From NCBI GenBank assembly GCA_028695945.1, contig JAQVIB010000070.1, positions 1-9,304 on the forward strand: DNA of 9,304 nt, read 5' to 3'. This document shows, one piece after another, positions 6,987 to 9,304 of this stretch. The notes below the pieces were generated by a model. The model was given only the letters and a program-made list of their open reading frames with translations, was not told where the DNA came from and searched no databases. Positions within the stretch are counted from its first letter, which is position 1. Every line of letters starts with the position of its first letter. The translations under genes and the position numbers were made by a program. This stretch comes from Lachnospiraceae bacterium. Its GTDB lineage: Bacteria; Bacillota; Clostridia; Lachnospirales; Anaerotignaceae.

Positions 6987-7114
6987 AAACATTATTATAT
7001 CACACCATTTAATTAAAAAACGTGAACTTTTTATTTGATTTAAAATGTGTAAACTTCATATACAAGCCTTTTTTATTACAAATTTGTTAAAAACCTACAC
7101 AGATTAGAAAAAAA

Positions 7115-7123
7115 TGTTATAAT
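7115..7123 (+). promoter_or_regulatory. Extended -10 promoter element of sppA
   Basis: TGTTATAAT is a full extended -10 (TGn plus perfect TATAAT), ending 35 bases before the ATG at 7159. No good -35 hexamer lies at 16-18 bases; the best nearby TTGTTA (7084-7089) is 28 bases away. Extended -10 elements can work without a -35. Predicted start of transcription is near 7130. Confidence 0.5.
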
Positions 7124-7158
7124 AGAATTTATATGAATTGACAATTAGGAGGAACGAA

Positions 7159-8403
7159 ATGGACGAAAACGAATTAATGGGAAATAGCAGTGAGGTAAAG
7201 CCAGTGGAACTTGAAAAGAAAGAGGAACAACCACAGACTGATGCCCCTGCTGAACAACCACAAACCGATGCCAAGGCAGAACAACCAAAGGCTGTTGAAC
7301 CTGCTGACAAACCAAAGCCAAATGCCAATACGGAAAAAAAGCAGACTGGTGAACCTGCTGACAAACCACAGACTACCAAGCAAATAAACTATAACACCAA
7401 CTATAATACCAATTACAGTAAAAACAAAGGTGGTAAGGGTTGCTTATTTTGGGGTCTTATAGCACTTGGAATTTTTATTACTTTAAACGGATTTATTATC
7501 TTTGGAATTGCAGCTGCATTTAGTAGTGCTGATACTGTTGAAGAAGCCGATACAGTTTATGGTGATTATGTTGAAACCATCTACATAGAAGGTATAATAG
7601 CCAGCGACAATGTAAATGGCTACGGTGTAGCAACTGGTTATCAGCATCAATGGACACTTGATGAGTTGGATTATCTTATAAATGATGATAAAAATAAAGG
7701 TCTTATTCTTTACATTAATTCTGGTGGCGGCGGAACATATGAAAGTGATGAAATGTACCTTGCCCTGAAGAAATATAAAGAAGAAACTGGAAGACCAATT
7801 TATGCCTACTATGCACAAACAGCGGCTTCTGGTGCTTTATACCTTTCAATGGCGGCAGATGAAATTTATGCAAACCGTATGACTATGACAGGCTCTATAG
7901 GTGTTATGATTAACAGCTACGATGCTACAGGTCTTATGGATAAGCTTGGAATAAAAGATATTACCATTAAGAGTGGTAAAAATAAAAATATGCTAAGCCC
8001 AACAGCTGGTACTACACAAGAAGAAATTGATATTTTACAATCCATGATTAACGAAAGCTATGATATTTTTGTTGGCATAGTATCAGAAGAACGTGGAATT
8101 CCACTTGAAAAGGCAAAACAAATTGCAGACGGACGTGTTTATTCTGCACAACAAGCAAAGGCATTAGGATTAATAGATGACATTATGAGCCACGATGATT
8201 TTATGGATATGCTTAAAGGAAAAGCTGAATTTGAAGACTGCGAGTTTATTGATGCACAATACACTGACGATTCATTTATGAGCTTGTTCTTTTCAAAGCT
8301 TCCTGAAATTGAAACCAAAAGCGAAGCAAGCTTGCTTTATGACATAATGAAAAAATCATCTAATACACAGTTGGAATATTCCATTAATGGAGAATTAGAA
8401 TAA
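7159..8403 (+). CDS. sppA: SppA-like signal peptide peptidase (S49 family) with long low-complexity N-terminal tail
   Basis: S49 peptidases of the SppA type are membrane-anchored serine proteases that degrade cleaved signal peptides and, in Bacillus, contribute to resistance to lantibiotics. The 414-residue protein has a hydrophilic tail (1-92) rich in Pro, Gln, Glu, Lys and Ala with repeats (AEQPQTDA, EPADKP, NYNT), one membrane helix (about 95-121) and a ClpP-like catalytic region (about 137-345). Motifs are LYINSGGG (184-191), TAASGALYLSMAADEIYA (221-238) with Ser224 as likely nucleophile, TGSIGV (244-249) and IKSGKNKNMLSP (270-281) with Lys276 as likely general base. The usual KD after the base is KN here. 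The single helix suggests tail inside, protease outside. ATG at 7159 follows AGGAGG (7147-7152) with 6 bases between; an upstream in-frame TTG at 7138 is rejected. A 70-residue segment after the core (about 345-414) is not recognised. Confidence 0.93.
   Translation: MDENELMGNSSEVKPVELEKKEEQPQTDAPAEQPQTDAKAEQPKAVEPADKPKPNANTEKKQTGEPADKPQTTKQINYNTNYNTNYSKNKGGKGCLFWGLIALGIFITLNGFIIFGIAAAFSSADTVEEADTVYGDYVETIYIEGIIASDNVNGYGVATGYQHQWTLDELDYLINDDKNKGLILYINSGGGGTYESDEMYLALKKYKEETGRPIYAYYAQTAASGALYLSMAADEIYANRMTMTGSIGVMINSYDATGLMDKLGIKDITIKSGKNKNMLSPTAGTTQEEIDILQSMINESYDIFVGIVSEERGIPLEKAKQIADGRVYSAQQAKALGLIDDIMSHDDFMDMLKGKAEFEDCEFIDAQYTDDSFMSLFFSKLPEIETKSEASLLYDIMKKSSNTQLEYSINGELE
7296..7368 (+). repeat. 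19-base direct repeat within the sppA tail region
   Basis: TGAACCTGCTGACAAACCA occurs at 7296-7314 and again at 7350-7368, exactly 54 bases (18 codons) apart and in frame, coding for EPADKP twice. Just upstream a second, less exact repeat encodes AEQPQTDA twice. The near identity at DNA level suggests recent in-frame duplication, so copy number may differ between strains. Confidence 0.8.
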
Positions 8404-8434
8404 TATCGGGTTTTAATAAAAGTTTTTGGTATCG

Positions 8435-8472
8435 CTTTTTTCAAAAAGTGACAGAGTTTGGGCAAAGCCCAA
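8435..8472 (+). terminator. Double hairpin after sppA, possible terminator or intergenic repeat
   Basis: CTTTTT (8435-8440) and AAAAAG (8443-8448) form a tight AT hairpin. After GTGACAGAGTT-like sequence follows a second stem, TTGGGC (8458-8463) with GCCCAA (8467-8472), a 3-base loop and a T-containing tail. This could end sppA transcription. The modular form also resembles dispersed intergenic repeats of Firmicutes; only a genome-wide search could tell. Confidence 0.45.
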
Positions 8473-8518
8473 GGTTTTCCTTTAATCTGAAAATGCTTTA
8501 TTAACACCAAATAAAAAT

Positions 8519-8561
8519 GCGGTTATTCAGTGTGTAAACTATGTACACATTGAATAACCGC
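8519..8561. terminator. Long hairpin terminator between sppA and iorB
   Basis: Bases 8519-8536 pair with 8544-8561 over 18 base pairs with one G-T wobble (8530/8550) and a 7-base loop. On the minus strand the stem is followed by ATTTTTATTT and begins 8 bases beyond the iorB stop, so it best serves the ior operon; on the plus strand TATTTT follows, giving a two-way function for convergent sppA. Confidence 0.85.
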
Positions 8562-8569
8562 TATTTTAC

Positions 8570-9139
8570 TTATATTGCATATCCATTTTCAAAGGCTTTT
8601 ATGTTAAGCTCTACAGCCTTTGGTGGAACTTCGTCCTTTATAAGTGCTTTCCAATCTATTTCCTCAAGGGCAAGCATTTTTACCAATGCACCCAACAGTA
8701 CAATGTTCATACACTTTGCATTACCAAGTTCCTTTGCAATGCCAAATGCATCTAAAATATATGTATTTTCAACTGCTTCTTTATAGCTTTCAATTAATTC
8801 CGTAGGATATTTTGCCGCACCAATTGCAACAGTTACAGGCTGTATTTCATAATCATTTACAACCAAAATGCCGTCTTTTTTAAGACTTTCAATGCAGCGT
8901 AAAACCTCGCATTTTTCAAAAGCAACTATAATATCTGCCGTTCCTTTTTCAACCACAGGGCTATACACTTTTTCGCCAAATCGAATTTGTGTTGTAACCG
9001 TACCGCCACGCTGGCTCATGCCATGTATTTCCGACATTTTTACGTCGTATCCTTTTTCCATTAACCCTCTGGAAAGAATTTTAGAGGTTAAAATTGTTCC
9101 CTGTCCGCCTACACCAACAAGCAATATATTTTTTGTCAT
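8570..9139 (-). CDS. iorB: Indolepyruvate:ferredoxin oxidoreductase beta subunit (IorB)
   Basis: IorB is the smaller subunit of indolepyruvate:ferredoxin oxidoreductase, which oxidatively decarboxylates aryl pyruvates from aromatic amino acids to aryl-acetyl-CoA and passes electrons to ferredoxin in the cytoplasm of anaerobes. The 189 residues are of normal length. They form a pyruvate:ferredoxin oxidoreductase gamma-type domain, with ILLVGVGGQGTILTSKIL (5-22) at the N-terminus and SEIHGMSQRGG (36-46), both typical of IorB. The ATG overlaps the iorA stop codon in an ATGA junction, so the two subunits are translationally coupled, with AGGTGA a few bases upstream. It is the last gene of its operon and is followed by the hairpin at 8519-8561. 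The enzyme needs TPP, which is bound by IorA. Confidence 0.94.
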   Translation of the reverse strand: MTKNILLVGVGGQGTILTSKILSRGLMEKGYDVKMSEIHGMSQRGGTVTTQIRFGEKVYSPVVEKGTADIIVAFEKCEVLRCIESLKKDGILVVNDYEIQPVTVAIGAAKYPTELIESYKEAVENTYILDAFGIAKELGNAKCMNIVLLGALVKMLALEEIDWKALIKDEVPPKAVELNIKAFENGYAI

Positions 9140-9304
9140 AACTCTTCACCTGTCCTTTCTATAGCACCAACAGGACAAATTTGTCCGCAGATGTTACAGC
9201 CGTTACAGCTTTCAGTATCAATTGTTACCTTTTCTCCAAGCCTTAATGCAGGACACCCAGATTTAAGACAAAGCTTACAGGTAATACATTTATCAGCATT
9301 AACA
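9136..9304 (-). CDS. iorA: Indolepyruvate:ferredoxin oxidoreductase alpha subunit (IorA), C-terminal end only
   Basis: Only the last 55 residues are in the window; the TPP-binding body lies beyond base 9304. The visible part is a two-cluster bacterial ferredoxin domain: CITCKLCLKSGCP (CxxCxxCxxxxCP) and CNGCNICGQICP (CxxCxxCxxxCP), followed by VGAIERTGEEL. These eight cysteines should hold two [4Fe-4S] clusters that carry electrons to external ferredoxin. This arrangement at the C-terminus, immediately before iorB, is characteristic of IorA. The stop TGA overlaps the iorB start. The first cluster motif carries one extra residue before its last Cys, as is usual in this family. Identity rests on the IorB neighbour as well as on the domain; other ferredoxin-ended oxidoreductases would look alike in so short a fragment. 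Confidence 0.88.
   Translation of the reverse strand, partial: VNADKCITCKLCLKSGCPALRLGEKVTIDTESCNGCNICGQICPVGAIERTGEEL

Noticed and set aside
6994..6999. TATAAT on the minus strand before the nitrilase gene
   Set aside because: No acceptable -35 at normal spacing, and transcription would begin almost on the Shine-Dalgarno; not listed as a promoter though it may contribute.
7138..7158. TTG start adding seven residues to SppA
   Set aside because: The AGGAGG site at 7147-7152 lies inside this stretch and is correctly spaced for the ATG at 7159.
7104..7383. Several minus-strand open frames with Gly/Ser/Cys- or Val/Gln-rich products
   Set aside because: They are antisense readings of the repetitive sppA tail; their composition simply mirrors the repeats.
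8868..9164. Plus-strand open frame opposite iorB and iorA
   Set aside because: It is antisense to clearly coding iorB and the iorA end and has no Shine-Dalgarno.

Overview
The window reads as a stretch of chromosome from a low-GC Gram-positive anaerobe, most likely a Clostridia/Lachnospiraceae-type organism. The base composition is AT-rich, Shine-Dalgarno sites are strong (AGGAGG, GGAGG), feoA-feoB is followed by the small Cys-rich FeoB-associated protein, and oxygen-sensitive indolepyruvate:ferredoxin oxidoreductase genes are present. No species can be named from the sequence alone. No tRNA, rRNA, CRISPR array, insertion sequence or prophage gene was seen, and no gene-free stretch exceeds about 260 bases.

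Layout from left to right. (1) 1-830, minus strand: a class I/II PLP-dependent aminotransferase whose C-terminal part lies beyond the window edge, with its own promoter and a pair of TTGTATAC boxes further upstream. (2) 1051-3503, minus strand: a compact ferrous-iron uptake operon, feoA > feoB > a 54-aa Cys-rich membrane protein, ending at a hairpin terminator. (3) 3504-3759: a divergent promoter region driving feoA one way and an HD-GYP gene the other. (4) 3760-4893, plus strand: an HD-GYP protein with all recognisable catalytic residues, probably a cyclic-di-GMP phosphodiesterase. (5) 4909-4941: a strong two-way terminator between convergent genes. (6) 4950-5288, minus strand: a small XRE-family helix-turn-helix regulator with a near-consensus promoter. 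(7) 5429-6973, minus strand: a two-domain nitrilase-superfamily protein whose first half keeps the Glu-Lys-Cys triad and whose second half has lost it. (8) 7159-8403, plus strand: an SppA-like S49 membrane peptidase with a long low-complexity cytoplasmic tail. (9) 8435-8561: two hairpin structures between convergent genes. (10) 8570-9304, minus strand: iorB and the ferredoxin-domain end of iorA.

Most of these are housekeeping or metabolic modules of a fermentative anaerobe: Fe(II) import, amino-acid transamination and 2-oxoacid oxidation, membrane proteolysis and second-messenger turnover. The genes do not form one obvious joint system. The most unusual item is the tandem nitrilase with a catalytically degenerate second half next to a small regulator. 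Three of the open reading frames have first candidate start codons that are too far upstream; the Shine-Dalgarno positions place the real starts at 5288 (XRE), 6973 (nitrilase) and 7159 (sppA).
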